Shown: positions 1-7,712 of the stretch, in pieces
Numbering within the stretch: the first letter of the stretch is position 1
How the letters are laid out: the number at the start of each line of letters is the position of its first letter
Source of the DNA: Arthrobacter bambusae
GTDB taxonomy: Bacteria > Actinomycetota > Actinomycetes > Actinomycetales > Micrococcaceae
Direction: 5' to 3'
Assembly (NCBI RefSeq): GCF_030812595.1
Contig: NZ_JAUSSZ010000012.1
Location: forward strand, 1-64,000
DNA length: 64,000 nt
Program-made: the position numbers and the translations under genes
The notes under the pieces: model-generated
Database searches by the model: none
Seen by the model: the letters and a program-made list of their open reading frames with translations, nothing else
Told to the model about the DNA's origin: nothing

Positions 1-143
1 AACGTGTCGCCGTCAAGGGCCACGATGTCGATTTCGCCCTCAGGGCATCTCCAGTTGCGGTCCATAATCCACATTCCCTGGGTTTGGAGAAACCCCGCGG
101 CCAACGTTTCACCATGCCGGCCCAGCAAGTCTTTGGCTTTCAT
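1..143 (-). CDS. YraN/UPF0102 family protein, N-terminal part
   Basis: The gene is cut by the left edge of the window, so only the first 47 codons are visible. They carry the hallmark N-terminus of the UPF0102/YraN family: GRHGETLAA near residue 8, then [19 protein letters not shown], where the Glu and Asp belong to a predicted endonuclease-like core of the Holliday-junction resolvase fold. Its biochemical role is not settled in the family. The ATG start follows a good ribosome-binding site (GGAGGT) in the expected position. It lies downstream of the DUF2469 and rnhB genes on the same strand, as in many Actinobacteria. The family call is secure; the function is not known. Confidence 0.85.
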   Translation of the reverse strand, partial: MKAKDLLGRHGETLAAGFLQTQGMWIMDRNWRCPEGEIDIVALDGDT

Positions 144-256
144 GACCACCTCCACTACCAGCCTGGAGGCGCAGGGAACTCAAAGACAGGGACCAGCTGC
201 GCTATGTGGGAAACTCCGCCAAAGAGCCTATGTGGAGGAAAAGTAGGCCGCGGTTC

Positions 257-601
257 CTAGTTGCCCAGGTTGCCGAGATCTCCCAGGTCGCCGTCCTTGG
301 GCAGGGAGAGCTCCTCGCTGCGGGGCAGCTCTTCGACGTTGACGTCCTTGAACGTAATGACCCGGACGTTCTTCACGAATCGGGCCGAGCGGTAGACGTC
401 CCAAACCCAGGCATCCTGGAGCGTCAGATCGAAGTAGACCTCGCCATCGGCACTGCGGGCCTGCAGGTCAACGTGGTTCGCCAGATAGAACCGCCGTTCG
501 GTCTCGACAACGTAGCTGAACAAACCAACGACGTCGCGGTACTCGCGGTAGAGCTGCAGCTCCATGTCGGTTTCGTAGTTCTCAAGATCCTCGGCACTCA
601 T
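257..601 (-). CDS. DUF2469 family protein
   Basis: A 114-residue acidic protein of the DUF2469 family, found almost only in Actinobacteria next to rnhB. The visible family signature is SAEDLENYETDMELQLYREY followed by DVVGLFSYVVETERRFYL. I chose the ATG that begins MSAEDLENY because family members start here. Longer in-frame extensions would run into the rnhB gap and have no typical residues. The C-terminus is rich in Asp, Glu and Gly. No catalytic motif, signal peptide or membrane segment is visible. Its function is unknown; co-occurrence with rnhB suggests a link to nucleic-acid housekeeping, but that is only context. Confidence 0.85.
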   Translation of the reverse strand: MSAEDLENYETDMELQLYREYRDVVGLFSYVVETERRFYLANHVDLQARSADGEVYFDLTLQDAWVWDVYRSARFVKNVRVITFKDVNVEELPRSEELSLPKDGDLGDLGNLGN

Positions 602-681
602 AGATCCATCTTGCACCATGGAGGGCGCACACGCCGCCACAGCAACCAGCCCGCCGCCGCCAAGGGCAACGAAACCGGACG

Positions 682-1422
682 CTACAGCAGGTTCCAGCTT
701 GTCCGGTGGTAAGGCGTCGGACCGGACAAACGAAGTGCCTCGCGGTGGAAGGACGTGGCATAGCCCTTGTTCTCTTTCCAACCGAAAGCCGGGTATTCGT
801 CATGCAGCCCCACCATGATGCGGTCCCTGGCCACCTTGGCCAGCACGCTGGCGGCCGCCACGCTGAGGCAGCTCATGTCTGCCTTCACGCGGGTGAGCAC
901 GGGCGCCTCGCACACGGGCCCCGACGTCTCGGCGTCGAACAAGGAACCTTGGTCCTGCGGCGAGAGCCAGTTATGGCTCCCATCCAGGAGGACAAGGTCC
1001 GGATGCACGCCCGAGGCGAGGACCTCGAACCAGGCACGCGTGCCCGCCAGCCGTAAGGCGCCGATGATTCCCAACGCATCGATCTCCGCCGAACTTGCGT
1101 GGCCCACTGCGGAGCCGACCGCCCACTCGCGTACCAGCGGATCCAACCGCTCGCGCTCTTCGGGCTTGAGGAGCTTGCTGTCCCGGACACCGGCGAGCAA
1201 GCCGTGGTCCCGGAGGTCGACGACGGCGATCCCCACCGACACCGGCCCGGCGAGGGCTCCGCGGCCTACTTCATCGACCCCGGCCAAAAGTGTGACCCCC
1301 GGAGCCAGCAAGCCCCGTTCGACATCCAGCGTAGGAAAGTCAGGAGCGTGCTTGGCCTGCGCCGCGGGTTTTCGGCGCGTTCGAACCGGAATTGCCGCTT
1401 CCGTCCCCGCCGGCACCATCAT
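682..1422 (-). CDS. rnhB: Ribonuclease HII
   Basis: Endonuclease that removes RNA from RNA-DNA hybrids, including single ribonucleotides misincorporated in DNA. The catalytic carboxylates are visible: Asp50 and Glu51 in [13 protein letters not shown] and Asp147 in [10 protein letters not shown], with the family helix [20 protein letters not shown] and the C-terminal [11 protein letters not shown] and [10 protein letters not shown]. The chosen ATG overlaps the stop of the preceding signal peptidase gene as ATGA, which implies translational coupling; a second ATG follows directly. The length of 246 residues includes an N-terminal extension of about 40 residues rich in Ala, Arg and Lys before the core. 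It is the last clearly known gene of the rplS-lepB-lepB-rnhB run. Confidence 0.95.
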   Translation of the reverse strand: MMVPAGTEAAIPVRTRRKPAAQAKHAPDFPTLDVERGLLAPGVTLLAGVDEVGRGALAGPVSVGIAVVDLRDHGLLAGVRDSKLLKPEERERLDPLVREWAVGSAVGHASSAEIDALGIIGALRLAGTRAWFEVLASGVHPDLVLLDGSHNWLSPQDQGSLFDAETSGPVCEAPVLTRVKADMSCLSVAAASVLAKVARDRIMVGLHDEYPAFGWKENKGYATSFHREALRLSGPTPYHRTSWNLL

Positions 1423-2366
1423 TTGCCCGCTGGAGCCGTAGGGGTAGCCGTGTTTTGGGGCGACGGCGCAGGCACGTTGCGGAAGACTTCGGCGTGGTTG
1501 TCGAGAATCTGCCAACGGCTAATGGGCCACGCAATCACAGTGGCTCTACCCTCGACGTCGGAGATGTCGATGAAACCACCATTGACCGATTGGTGCTCGC
1601 GGGAGTCGGCCGAGTTATTGCGGTTGTCGCCCATAACCCAAATTTTGCCCGCAGGAACCACTACATCGAAAGACTTGGCGATCGGAACCTGGGCAGGATT
1701 GATGTAGCCCTCGTTGAGAACCGTGCCGTTGACGCTGACGCGCGCGGAACTGTCACAGCAGGAGACCCTGTCCCCCGGCAGGCCGATCACGCGTTTGACC
1801 AGATGCTGATTGGTCTCGTCCGGCAGCAGCCCGACGAAGACAAGACCGTCCTGGAACCATTTGAAGGGCCCGTCCGCCTTTTTCTGGGTGGGCGGGAGCC
1901 ATCCTTGCGAGTCCTTGAAGACCACGACGTCGCCGCGCTCGAGTGCGAAAGGTTGCGGAACCAGCAGATTAACGAAGATCCGGTCGTCAACGTCAAGGGT
2001 GGGGACCATGGACTCCGAAGGAATGAAGAAGGCCCGGAAGAGGAAAGTCTTGATGAGGAAGGACAACACGATTGCGATGACCACCACTGTGCCGATTTCC
2101 CTGAGCCAGCTGAGAAACGGACTGCCGTGTGTTTTGCCGGCCGTTTCGGGCCGATCGCCTTCATCCGGATCCAGCTCCGAGTCCCGCCGTGCGGCCCGGC
2201 GCGGAGACGCCGGCTCCTCAGGCTGGGCCGCCGTCGGGCCAGTCGCGCTCCCCCGCGCCGGATAGGCGTCGTCCGCTGTAACATCCGTGGCGGAAGCGGA
2301 CGGTCCGTCCAGGAGCCGGGCGTCGTCGTCGTGCCGTTCCGGCTTCCCGGGAGTTGTCTCGGGCAT
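1419..2366 (-). CDS. lepB: Signal peptidase I, long paralogue
   Basis: Membrane serine protease that cleaves signal peptides of exported proteins on the outer face of the membrane. The 315-residue protein has a long hydrophilic, Asp- and Pro-rich cytoplasmic tail (residues 1-85), one membrane helix (about 90-114), then box B with the nucleophile Ser119 in IPSESM and the general base Lys191 in [10 protein letters not shown]. The C-terminal box [13 protein letters not shown] is intact. Two adjacent cysteines follow the lysine motif. The ATG directly abuts the stop of the shorter paralogue, so both are likely translated from one mRNA. It forms a tandem pair with the next gene upstream. Confidence 0.93.
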   Translation of the reverse strand: MPETTPGKPERHDDDARLLDGPSASATDVTADDAYPARGSATGPTAAQPEEPASPRRAARRDSELDPDEGDRPETAGKTHGSPFLSWLREIGTVVVIAIVLSFLIKTFLFRAFFIPSESMVPTLDVDDRIFVNLLVPQPFALERGDVVVFKDSQGWLPPTQKKADGPFKWFQDGLVFVGLLPDETNQHLVKRVIGLPGDRVSCCDSSARVSVNGTVLNEGYINPAQVPIAKSFDVVVPAGKIWVMGDNRNNSADSREHQSVNGGFIDISDVEGRATVIAWPISRWQILDNHAEVFRNVPAPSPQNTATPTAPAGK

Positions 2367-3044
2367 CTATTGTCCGTTCTTCGAGGTTGTACCGGCCTGC
2401 GCAGGGCGAGGCAGTTCTGCAAATCTATCAAGCGGCCAGACAATCCGGACCGGACGCCCGATGACACGCTCCAGCGGCACCATGCCTCCGCCGGGTGCGC
2501 CGAGAAGGCTGCGCGAATCGGCCGACCGTGAACGATGGTCCCCCATGAGCCACAATCGGTCATTGGGAACTATCGCGTCGAATCGCTGCTCACTCGGCAC
2601 ATCACCGGGATACAGATAGGGTTCCTCAAGCGGCTGACCGTTGACTGTGAGTTTACCGTCGGTGCCACAACAAACGACGTGGTCGCCGGGAAGTCCCACG
2701 ACGCGCTTGACGTACGTAGTGTCGCTTCCCGTCAAGCCCAGCCAGTGGCCGACGGCCGCCACTGCGTCGGCAATCGGTCCTTTGCCGCTGTTCAATGGCG
2801 CGAAGGTTCCCCTACCGTCGAAAACCACGATGTCTCCACGGCGGATAGGGTCGGCGGCGAAATCAGTCCGGGACACAAGGATGCGATCGCCGGTGCCCAG
2901 GATCGGCTCCATGGACTCGGAAGGGATGAAGTAGACATCGATCCACAAGGACCGGACGAGCCCGCTGATGGCTACGGCCAGGACGAGGGCGAGCAAAACA
3001 AAACGCCAGCCCTGTTTCCGGGGCTGGCGTCTTGCGTGATCCAT
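2367..3044 (-). CDS. lepB: Signal peptidase I, short paralogue
   Basis: Second type I signal peptidase of the tandem pair, 225 residues from the chosen ATG. A basic N-terminus (MDHARRQPRKQGWR) precedes one membrane helix (about residues 15-35). Ser44 in FIPSESM and Lys113 in VKRVVGLPGD form the Ser/Lys dyad, and GDHRSRSADSR matches the C-terminal box. The ATG at 3044 has an AGGAAA ribosome-binding site; a GTG 48 bases upstream lacks one, so I rejected the longer form. It also carries a vicinal Cys-Cys pair after the lysine motif. The gene lies just downstream of rplS, as lepB does in other Actinobacteria. Confidence 0.92.
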   Translation of the reverse strand: MDHARRQPRKQGWRFVLLALVLAVAISGLVRSLWIDVYFIPSESMEPILGTGDRILVSRTDFAADPIRRGDIVVFDGRGTFAPLNSGKGPIADAVAAVGHWLGLTGSDTTYVKRVVGLPGDHVVCCGTDGKLTVNGQPLEEPYLYPGDVPSEQRFDAIVPNDRLWLMGDHRSRSADSRSLLGAPGGGMVPLERVIGRPVRIVWPLDRFAELPRPAQAGTTSKNGQ

Positions 3045-3122
3045 GATTCGTTTCCTGTTGCGTTGCGGATTTCTCCGGCGCAGGCCGGACACGAATCCAA
3101 GACCCGCTGTTGGTCGAAAGAC

Positions 3123-3482
3123 CTACTTGCCGGTGGCGAAGTCGCGCTTTTCCTTGATCTTCGCAGCCTTACCGCGCAGTGCGCGCATGTAGTAGAGCTT
3201 GGCGCGGCGGACGTCACCCTTGGTGACGAGTTCGATCTTCTCGATGATCGGGGAGTGCACCGGGAAGGTACGCTCTACGCCGACGCCGAAGGAGACCTTG
3301 CGCACCGTGAAGGTTTCGCGAACGCCGTCACCCTGGCGGCCCAGGACGAAGCCCTGGAAGACCTGGACACGGGAGTTCTTGCCTTCGATGATGTTCACGT
3401 GAACCTTGATGGTGTCACCCGCGCGGAACTCGGGAACATCGTTACGCAGCGAAGCTGCATCTACGCTATCGAGGATATGCAT
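3123..3482 (-). CDS. rplS: 50S ribosomal protein L19
   Basis: Large-subunit ribosomal protein at the 30S-50S interface. The 119-residue product has the usual L19 features: an N-terminus beginning [13 protein letters not shown], then [15 protein letters not shown], the [19 protein letters not shown] segment, [19 protein letters not shown] and a basic C-terminus ending in RDFATGK. The ATG has a clear AGGAG ribosome-binding site eight bases upstream. An upstream in-frame extension of eight codons is possible but does not fit the family. It is followed at close spacing by two signal peptidase genes. The 290-base gap upstream from trmD probably holds its own promoter. Confidence 0.97.
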   Translation of the reverse strand: MHILDSVDAASLRNDVPEFRAGDTIKVHVNIIEGKNSRVQVFQGFVLGRQGDGVRETFTVRKVSFGVGVERTFPVHSPIIEKIELVTKGDVRRAKLYYMRALRGKAAKIKEKRDFATGK

Positions 3483-3769
3483 TAATCCACTCCTGGTGAA
3501 CGCCACAGGTCATCCACTTTGGGTCACGGCGGGCAAGCCCGGGGCGCAAGGCCGGCCGGAAATTACCGCCGAAGATTTTCAAAGCCGATACCACCGCTGA
3601 TTGGTGGTTCCGGGTTGTCAGGCTGTTGGTTACGCTCCCCCTGTGGCAGGCGCGAACCCAGTAGACACAAGCGTTAATTCTGCCACACCCCGTGAGTTCG
3701 GGCCAATCCTGCGATGCGGCACCGTCGCCGCGCCCGAGGCGGGGCTAAAACTGCCCGACGGCGGCAGGG
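3483..3769 (-). promoter_or_regulatory. rplS leader and promoter region
   Basis: This 287-base stretch between trmD and rplS has no gene. On the minus strand it holds a weak promoter candidate, TTGGCC (3706-3701) and CAGAAT (3682-3677) 18 bases apart. Further downstream in the leader lies a short perfect hairpin, CCACC/GGTGG with a 7-base loop (3591-3607). It would give a leader of about 190 nucleotides. The promoter call is tentative. Confidence 0.35.
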
Positions 3770-4615
3770 TCAGTCCGCGGGGCCGCTGTCCGCGCGGCGC
3801 CGCAACCGCCCCTCGACAACTTCATACCCGAGCTCACCGAACGCCGTGCGGTCCGCACGCGTCAGGCCGCCGGCGTCGAACTCTGCGAGAAGGTCCGGGC
3901 GGCGTTCCGCCGTGCGCCGGAACTGTTCGTGGCGGCGCCACTGGGCAATTTTGCCGTGGTTGCCGCTCAAAAGGACGGCGGGCACGTCACGATCGCGCCA
4001 GGACGAGGGCTTCGTATAGACCGGGTACTCCAACAAGCCGTCCGAGTGGGATTCCTCCACCAACGATTCGGGATTGCCGACGACCCCCGGAAGCAACCGC
4101 CCGATGGCCTCGACCATGGCCAGGACTGCAACCTCGCCGCCATTGAGGACGTAGTCGCCCAAACTGACCGGACGCACTGTAAAGCGAGCTGCCGCCCATT
4201 CCATGAAACGCTCATCGATGCCTTCATAGCGGCCGCAGGCGAAAACGAGCTGCTCTTCCTCGGCTAGTTCATAGGCCAGGGCCTGGTTGAAGCGCTCCCC
4301 CGCGGGCGACGGGACAATCAGGACCGGCTTTTTTGCCGGACCGTCAGCTGAATCCCCGGTCGCGGCTTCCTGTGAGTCGGCAATACGTGCGTCGGCAATC
4401 GACTCCAAGGCCTGGGCCCAGGGTTCGGGTTTCATGACCATGCCGGCACCGCCACCATACGGAGTGTCGTCCACGGTGCGGTGCTTGTCCGTCGTGAAGG
4501 TCCTCAAGTCATGGACGTTCAGTTCCAAGAGCCCGTCTTGACGGGCCTTCCCTATGAGGGAAAGCTCGAGTGGCGCCAGGTATTCGGGAAAGATACTGAC
4601 GACATCGATGCGCAT
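3770..4615 (-). CDS. trmD: tRNA (guanine-N1)-methyltransferase TrmD
   Basis: SAM-dependent SPOUT-fold enzyme that methylates G37 next to the anticodon of Pro, Leu and Arg tRNAs and so prevents frameshifting. Visible motifs are [19 protein letters not shown] at the start, [17 protein letters not shown], the knotted SAM site regions [11 protein letters not shown] and [13 protein letters not shown], and the [16 protein letters not shown] segment. At 281 residues it is longer than the usual 240-255, through an insertion near residues 95-115 ([14 protein letters not shown]) and a variable tail. Its ATG directly follows the rimM stop codon without a gap. It ends the rpsP-khpA-rimM-trmD operon. Confidence 0.96.
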   Translation of the reverse strand: MRIDVVSIFPEYLAPLELSLIGKARQDGLLELNVHDLRTFTTDKHRTVDDTPYGGGAGMVMKPEPWAQALESIADARIADSQEAATGDSADGPAKKPVLIVPSPAGERFNQALAYELAEEEQLVFACGRYEGIDERFMEWAAARFTVRPVSLGDYVLNGGEVAVLAMVEAIGRLLPGVVGNPESLVEESHSDGLLEYPVYTKPSSWRDRDVPAVLLSGNHGKIAQWRRHEQFRRTAERRPDLLAEFDAGGLTRADRTAFGELGYEVVEGRLRRRADSGPAD

Positions 4616-5179
4616 TTAGGCGTCGTCCTTGCTTACCGTGTCGTCCTCGTCCGTGCCGGAAGCGGAAGCGTCGGCGTTCAATTCGAAAAGGCCCGGCGGA
4701 GGCGTGAGCAGCACGTAGCCGTCCTCGACGTTCACCTCGGGCACGATTTCCTCGACAAAGGGCACCAGGATTTCCTTGCCGTCCGAATCCTCGATGACCA
4801 GCAGGTCCTGGACGGGCATGGTGTTGAGCGCCGTCACTTTGCCCACGGTATGCGAGCCGACGCGGACCTCCAGGCCGACGAGCTCATGCTCGTACCAGCC
4901 TTCGTCGTCGTCCTCGTCCAACTCTTCCGTCTCGATGAACAGCTTCGCGCCACGGATTTCCTCCGCCTGGTTGCGCGTGGAGATCTCTTCGAAACCGAGC
5001 AAGAGGATGTCCTTGTTCCACCTGGCGCTGCTGATGGTCAAGGGACCGGCTTTTGCGGGCTCCACCACAAATTCGGTCCCCGGCACAAACCGATCGCCGG
5101 GGGCATCGGTGAGCACCTGGACGGTGACTTCGCCGCGGATTCCGTGGGGTTTGCCGATTCGGGCAACCTGGAGCTGCAT
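4616..5179 (-). CDS. rimM: Ribosome maturation factor RimM
   Basis: Assembly factor that binds ribosomal protein S19 and helps mature the 30S head and 16S rRNA 3' domain. The 187-residue protein begins MQLQVARIGKPHGIRGEVTV, the standard RimM N-domain (residues 1-90), followed by a PRC-barrel-like C domain with EHELVGLEVRVG and PVQDLLVIE and FVEEIVPEVNVEDGYVLL. An acidic Asp/Ser-rich tail follows. The ATG has an AGAGGA ribosome-binding site. The gene lies between khpA and trmD, the classical order. An unusual long hairpin lies in the 130-base gap between khpA and rimM. Confidence 0.95.
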   Translation of the reverse strand: MQLQVARIGKPHGIRGEVTVQVLTDAPGDRFVPGTEFVVEPAKAGPLTISSARWNKDILLLGFEEISTRNQAEEIRGAKLFIETEELDEDDDEGWYEHELVGLEVRVGSHTVGKVTALNTMPVQDLLVIEDSDGKEILVPFVEEIVPEVNVEDGYVLLTPPPGLFELNADASASGTDEDDTVSKDDA

Positions 5180-5247
5180 GGGGTTCCTCTGATTTCTTCG
5201 CTGGGGCCGGCTTAGGGACCAGGCTAGGGGTTTTGCTCATAAAGCAG

Positions 5248-5284
5248 TCCGGCCCCTCCACCATAATCTGGTGAAGGGGCCGGA
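5248..5284 (-). terminator. Hairpin between khpA and rimM
   Basis: A 16-base stem (TCCGGCCCCTTCACCA against its complement, one mismatch) with a 5-base loop lies 25 bases after the khpA stop. It has only a weak T-rich tail on the minus strand (CTTTATG), so it may act as a partial terminator or RNA-stability element that tunes rimM-trmD relative to rpsP-khpA. Confidence 0.55.
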
Positions 5285-5309
5285 TCTAAGACAAGTATTG
5301 CTGAGCGCG

Positions 5310-5552
5310 TTACCGGCGACGGTCGGTGTCGACGACGTCGACCCTGACCTGTTCGCCGCCCGCCAATGCCGCGATCACAGTGCGCAAAGCACGTGCGGTG
5401 CGACCCTGGCGACCGATCACCCGTCCGAGGTCGTCCTGGTGAACACGCACCTCAAGGGATTCCCCGCGGCGGTTGTTCTTGGCACTGACCTTGACGTCCT
5501 CAGGGCTGTCAACGATCCCACGGACCAAGTGCTCGAGCGCTTCTGCCAGCAA
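5310..5552 (-). CDS. khpA: KH-domain RNA-binding protein KhpA
   Basis: Small 80-residue single-KH-domain protein (formerly UPF0109/YlqC) that binds RNA, often as a partner of KhpB, and affects cell division and translation in Gram-positives. The GxxG loop is visible as VIGRQGRTARAL, and the C-terminus VRVDVVDTD is typical. No ATG is available. The TTG at 5552 gives the usual N-terminus MLAEALEHLVRGIVD and starts one base after the rpsP stop codon, which suggests translational coupling to rpsP; a CTG directly follows. It is positioned between rpsP and rimM as in other Actinobacteria. Confidence 0.9.
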   Translation of the reverse strand: MLAEALEHLVRGIVDSPEDVKVSAKNNRRGESLEVRVHQDDLGRVIGRQGRTARALRTVIAALAGGEQVRVDVVDTDRRR

Positions 5553-5553
5553 C

Positions 5554-5976
5554 TTACTCAGCCTCGGTGGTCTCTGCTTCAGCGCCAGCGGGAGCTTCAG
5601 TAGCTTCCGACTGCTTGGCCTTCTTGGTGATGGCTTCCGGAATGATGACGGAACCCTTCTCCGGTGCAACGAAAGCAGGCTTCTCGACCTTGGTCTTCAG
5701 CGTGCCTTCCTGACCCGGGAGGCCCTTGAACTTCTGCCAGTCACCGGTGATCTTGAGGATCGCGGCAACCTGCTCGGTCGGCTGGGCGCCGACGGACAGC
5801 CAGTACTGTGCACGCTCGGAGACAACCTCGATGTACGAGGGCTCTTCGGTGGGGTGGTACTTGCCGATTTCTTCGATCGCACGGCCATCGCGCTTGGCGC
5901 GGGAGTCCATGACGACGATGCGGTAGTACGGTGCGCGCATCTTACCGAAGCGCTTAAGGCGAATCTTTACGGCCAC
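5554..5976 (-). CDS. rpsP: 30S ribosomal protein S16
   Basis: Small-subunit protein of the 30S body. The start [20 protein letters not shown] is diagnostic, followed by [19 protein letters not shown] and the S16 fold to about residue 85. Its 140 residues include a long Ala/Glu/Lys-rich C-terminal tail that is typical of Actinobacteria and low in complexity ([17 protein letters not shown]). I chose the GTG at 5976 because CAGGAG lies at usable distance upstream; another GTG at 5988 lies against that site and would lack spacing. First gene of the rpsP-khpA-rimM-trmD operon. Confidence 0.95.
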   Translation of the reverse strand: MAVKIRLKRFGKMRAPYYRIVVMDSRAKRDGRAIEEIGKYHPTEEPSYIEVVSERAQYWLSVGAQPTEQVAAILKITGDWQKFKGLPGQEGTLKTKVEKPAFVAPEKGSVIIPEAITKKAKQSEATEAPAGAEAETTEAE

Positions 5977-6170
5977 TTTTGTGGTCACTCCTGTTTCTGA
6001 AACGGGGTTGAGCCCGTCGTTCTGCACCCGTGGGGCGGGCCATACTTGAGGGTTCCAAGGACAAGATGCACGCACGGAGAGAGGGGCCGCGCGGATCGAG
6101 TACCTGTCTATTGTGCCAGATGGCGGACAGTATTTCGAACACGCGGCGCGCGCATGGATTTACGGCTTGG

Positions 6171-6614
6171 TCACTGTTCCACGGACCACACGTAGAGACC
6201 AGCCCGTTCGGCCTTTTCGACGTCGCTCGCGAGCGCCGCCAACTGCTGGACGTAGAGGCGGGACTGTTGGGCATCAAAGGGCATATCCTCTTGCGCCGCC
6301 CAGCGTTCGGCGACGTCGTCCAGGATGCTTCCTTCTCCCTCGGTCTCGTAGCTGAGCAGCTCAGACAGGGCGCGCACCATTGCTTCGGGGACGCCCAGCA
6401 GGGCATCGCTGGCGACGTCGACCAATGCGAGCTCGTAGTCGGCCCCGGCTGCATGTACGGCGGTGCCGGCCAGGTCGCCGAGTTGTTCCACTTCGAAATC
6501 ACTGATTCCCGGGATCCGTACCGCGGCGCCGGATACGTCACTGCCTTTCTCCAGGGCAGCGGCCCTCTTGAGTGCTTCATCGTGGGTGGCAACAAAAATT
6601 TCGGCAAAGCCCAT
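6171..6614 (-). CDS. Conserved hypothetical protein near rpsP
   Basis: A 147-residue soluble acidic protein with no motif I recognise. The start MGFAEIFVATHDEALKRAAAL and the end AGLYVWSVEQ look like a complete globular protein. The middle is helix-rich and rich in Ala, Glu and Leu, with no Cys, no signal peptide and no membrane segment. I chose the ATG at 6614, which follows GAGAG; an ATG five codons upstream has a poorer ribosome-binding site. It lies upstream of rpsP on the same strand with a gap of about 195 bases. From memory, M. tuberculosis also has a small conserved hypothetical gene here (Rv2910c), which may be the orthologue. I assign no function. Confidence 0.75.
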   Translation of the reverse strand: MGFAEIFVATHDEALKRAAALEKGSDVSGAAVRIPGISDFEVEQLGDLAGTAVHAAGADYELALVDVASDALLGVPEAMVRALSELLSYETEGEGSILDDVAERWAAQEDMPFDAQQSRLYVQQLAALASDVEKAERAGLYVWSVEQ

Positions 6615-6748
6615 GGAAGTTACTCTCATTCGTTCGTGCCAACGGGGCGGCGGCGAAGCGGCAAGGTACGCGCCACGCCGTCAGCGCCAAGTCTAACTTG
6701 CGAGGGGTCCCCGGCTGAGCGGAGCGAAGTTGGGGAGCAAGTAAGACG

Positions 6749-7621
6749 CTAGCGGACGGCGACCCGCAGCCGGTTGCGCCACGGGTCCTCGAAACGCAGC
6801 GCCTGGCCGGTGTGGTGGGACGCAATGCCGGCCACCTTGAGGCGATCGGCGAGCGCACCGACGTCGTCTCCTGACGGAACCTCAATGACAACCTCACCGA
6901 GACCCAGAGTGTCCTTGCGCGGACCTGCGCCGCGGCTGTTCCAGACATTCATGGCCATGTGGTGGTGGTAGCCGCCTGCCGAGACAAACAAGGCCTGCCC
7001 ATGCCAGCCCGCGGTCTGTTCGAAGCCCAAGGTGTCGACATAGAAATCATGGGCGGTCTGCACGTCGCCCACTTGGAGGTGGACATGCCCGACGCCGGCG
7101 CCGGCATCATGCTGCCCTGTCACCGCCGCTTCACTCAGGTATTGCTGGAGGTAGCGCTGCGGCGGGAGCGGCAGGCTGTCCATGACGACCGAAGTGCCGT
7201 TCCACTCCCAGCCTTCGCGCGGCTTGTCGTAGTAGAGCTCGATGCCGTTGCCCTCCGGATCGGTGAAGTAGAAGGCTTCGCTGACCAGGTGGTCTGCGCT
7301 GCCGACGAAGGCGTGGGGTTCGTACTGCGCGGCCGAGGCAACAGTTGCGGCGAGCGAGGATTGGTCTTCGAAGAGCAAAGCCGTATGGAAGAGTCCCGCC
7401 TCCCCCCGGCCCGGGACCTGGAGCCCGGACGCCGGCGCGAGGTGCACCAACGGCTTGCCGAGCCTGCCGAAATACAGTCCGCCATCCTGTTCGGCGACGA
7501 CGTCGAGCCCCAGCGCACGCTGGTAGTAGTCGCCCATGAGCTTCATGTCCCCCACTTTGAGCATGACGGTGCCCATGGTGAGTTCGGCAGGAAGGAGATC
7601 CTGGCTGGATGTGATGGTCAT
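6749..7621 (-). CDS. Double VOC-domain protein (catechol 2,3-dioxygenase/glyoxalase-like)
   Basis: A 290-residue member of the vicinal-oxygen-chelate superfamily of the CatE/ring-cleavage dioxygenase type, with two VOC modules (about residues 10-130 and 170-285). Candidate metal ligands are the second-module His in GHVHLQVGD, the His cluster in GGYHHHMAMNVW and a late Glu in LGEVVIEVP. The first module has the paired motif TDPEGNGIELYYDKP. Such proteins often oxidise or detoxify catechols, quinones or aldehydes; the substrate cannot be read here. The ATG has GGGAG at good spacing, and a longer reading frame was rejected. Transcription appears to start from a promoter whose -35 box is inside a perfect palindrome, so repression by a MarR-type regulator is likely. 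Confidence 0.85.
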   Translation of the reverse strand: MTITSSQDLLPAELTMGTVMLKVGDMKLMGDYYQRALGLDVVAEQDGGLYFGRLGKPLVHLAPASGLQVPGRGEAGLFHTALLFEDQSSLAATVASAAQYEPHAFVGSADHLVSEAFYFTDPEGNGIELYYDKPREGWEWNGTSVVMDSLPLPPQRYLQQYLSEAAVTGQHDAGAGVGHVHLQVGDVQTAHDFYVDTLGFEQTAGWHGQALFVSAGGYHHHMAMNVWNSRGAGPRKDTLGLGEVVIEVPSGDDVGALADRLKVAGIASHHTGQALRFEDPWRNRLRVAVR

Positions 7622-7664
7622 GTGAAACTCCCGGCTCTTTGTGGCGCCGCCCTTCGGCAACCTC

Positions 7665-7692
7665 TATATACCTAAATTACTTGAAGCTTCAA
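7665..7692 (-). promoter_or_regulatory. Promoter with palindromic operator of the VOC gene
   Basis: On the minus strand, TTGAAG (7692-7687) and TATATA (7670-7665) are 16 bases apart and match a sigma-70-type promoter. The -35 box is the first half of a perfect 12-bp palindrome, TTGAAGCTTCAA (7681-7692), with partial symmetry beyond it inside an AT-rich island. A dimeric repressor bound here would block RNA polymerase. The palindrome resembles MarR-family operators by eye; the regulator is not in the window. Confidence 0.6.
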
Positions 7693-7712
7693 TTTATTCC
7701 TAATGCCCGGCT

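Noticed and set aside
6698..6742. Possible terminator hairpin after the VOC gene
   Set aside because: Only five end bases (CTTGC/GCAAG) pair cleanly and the rest does not form a continuous stem.
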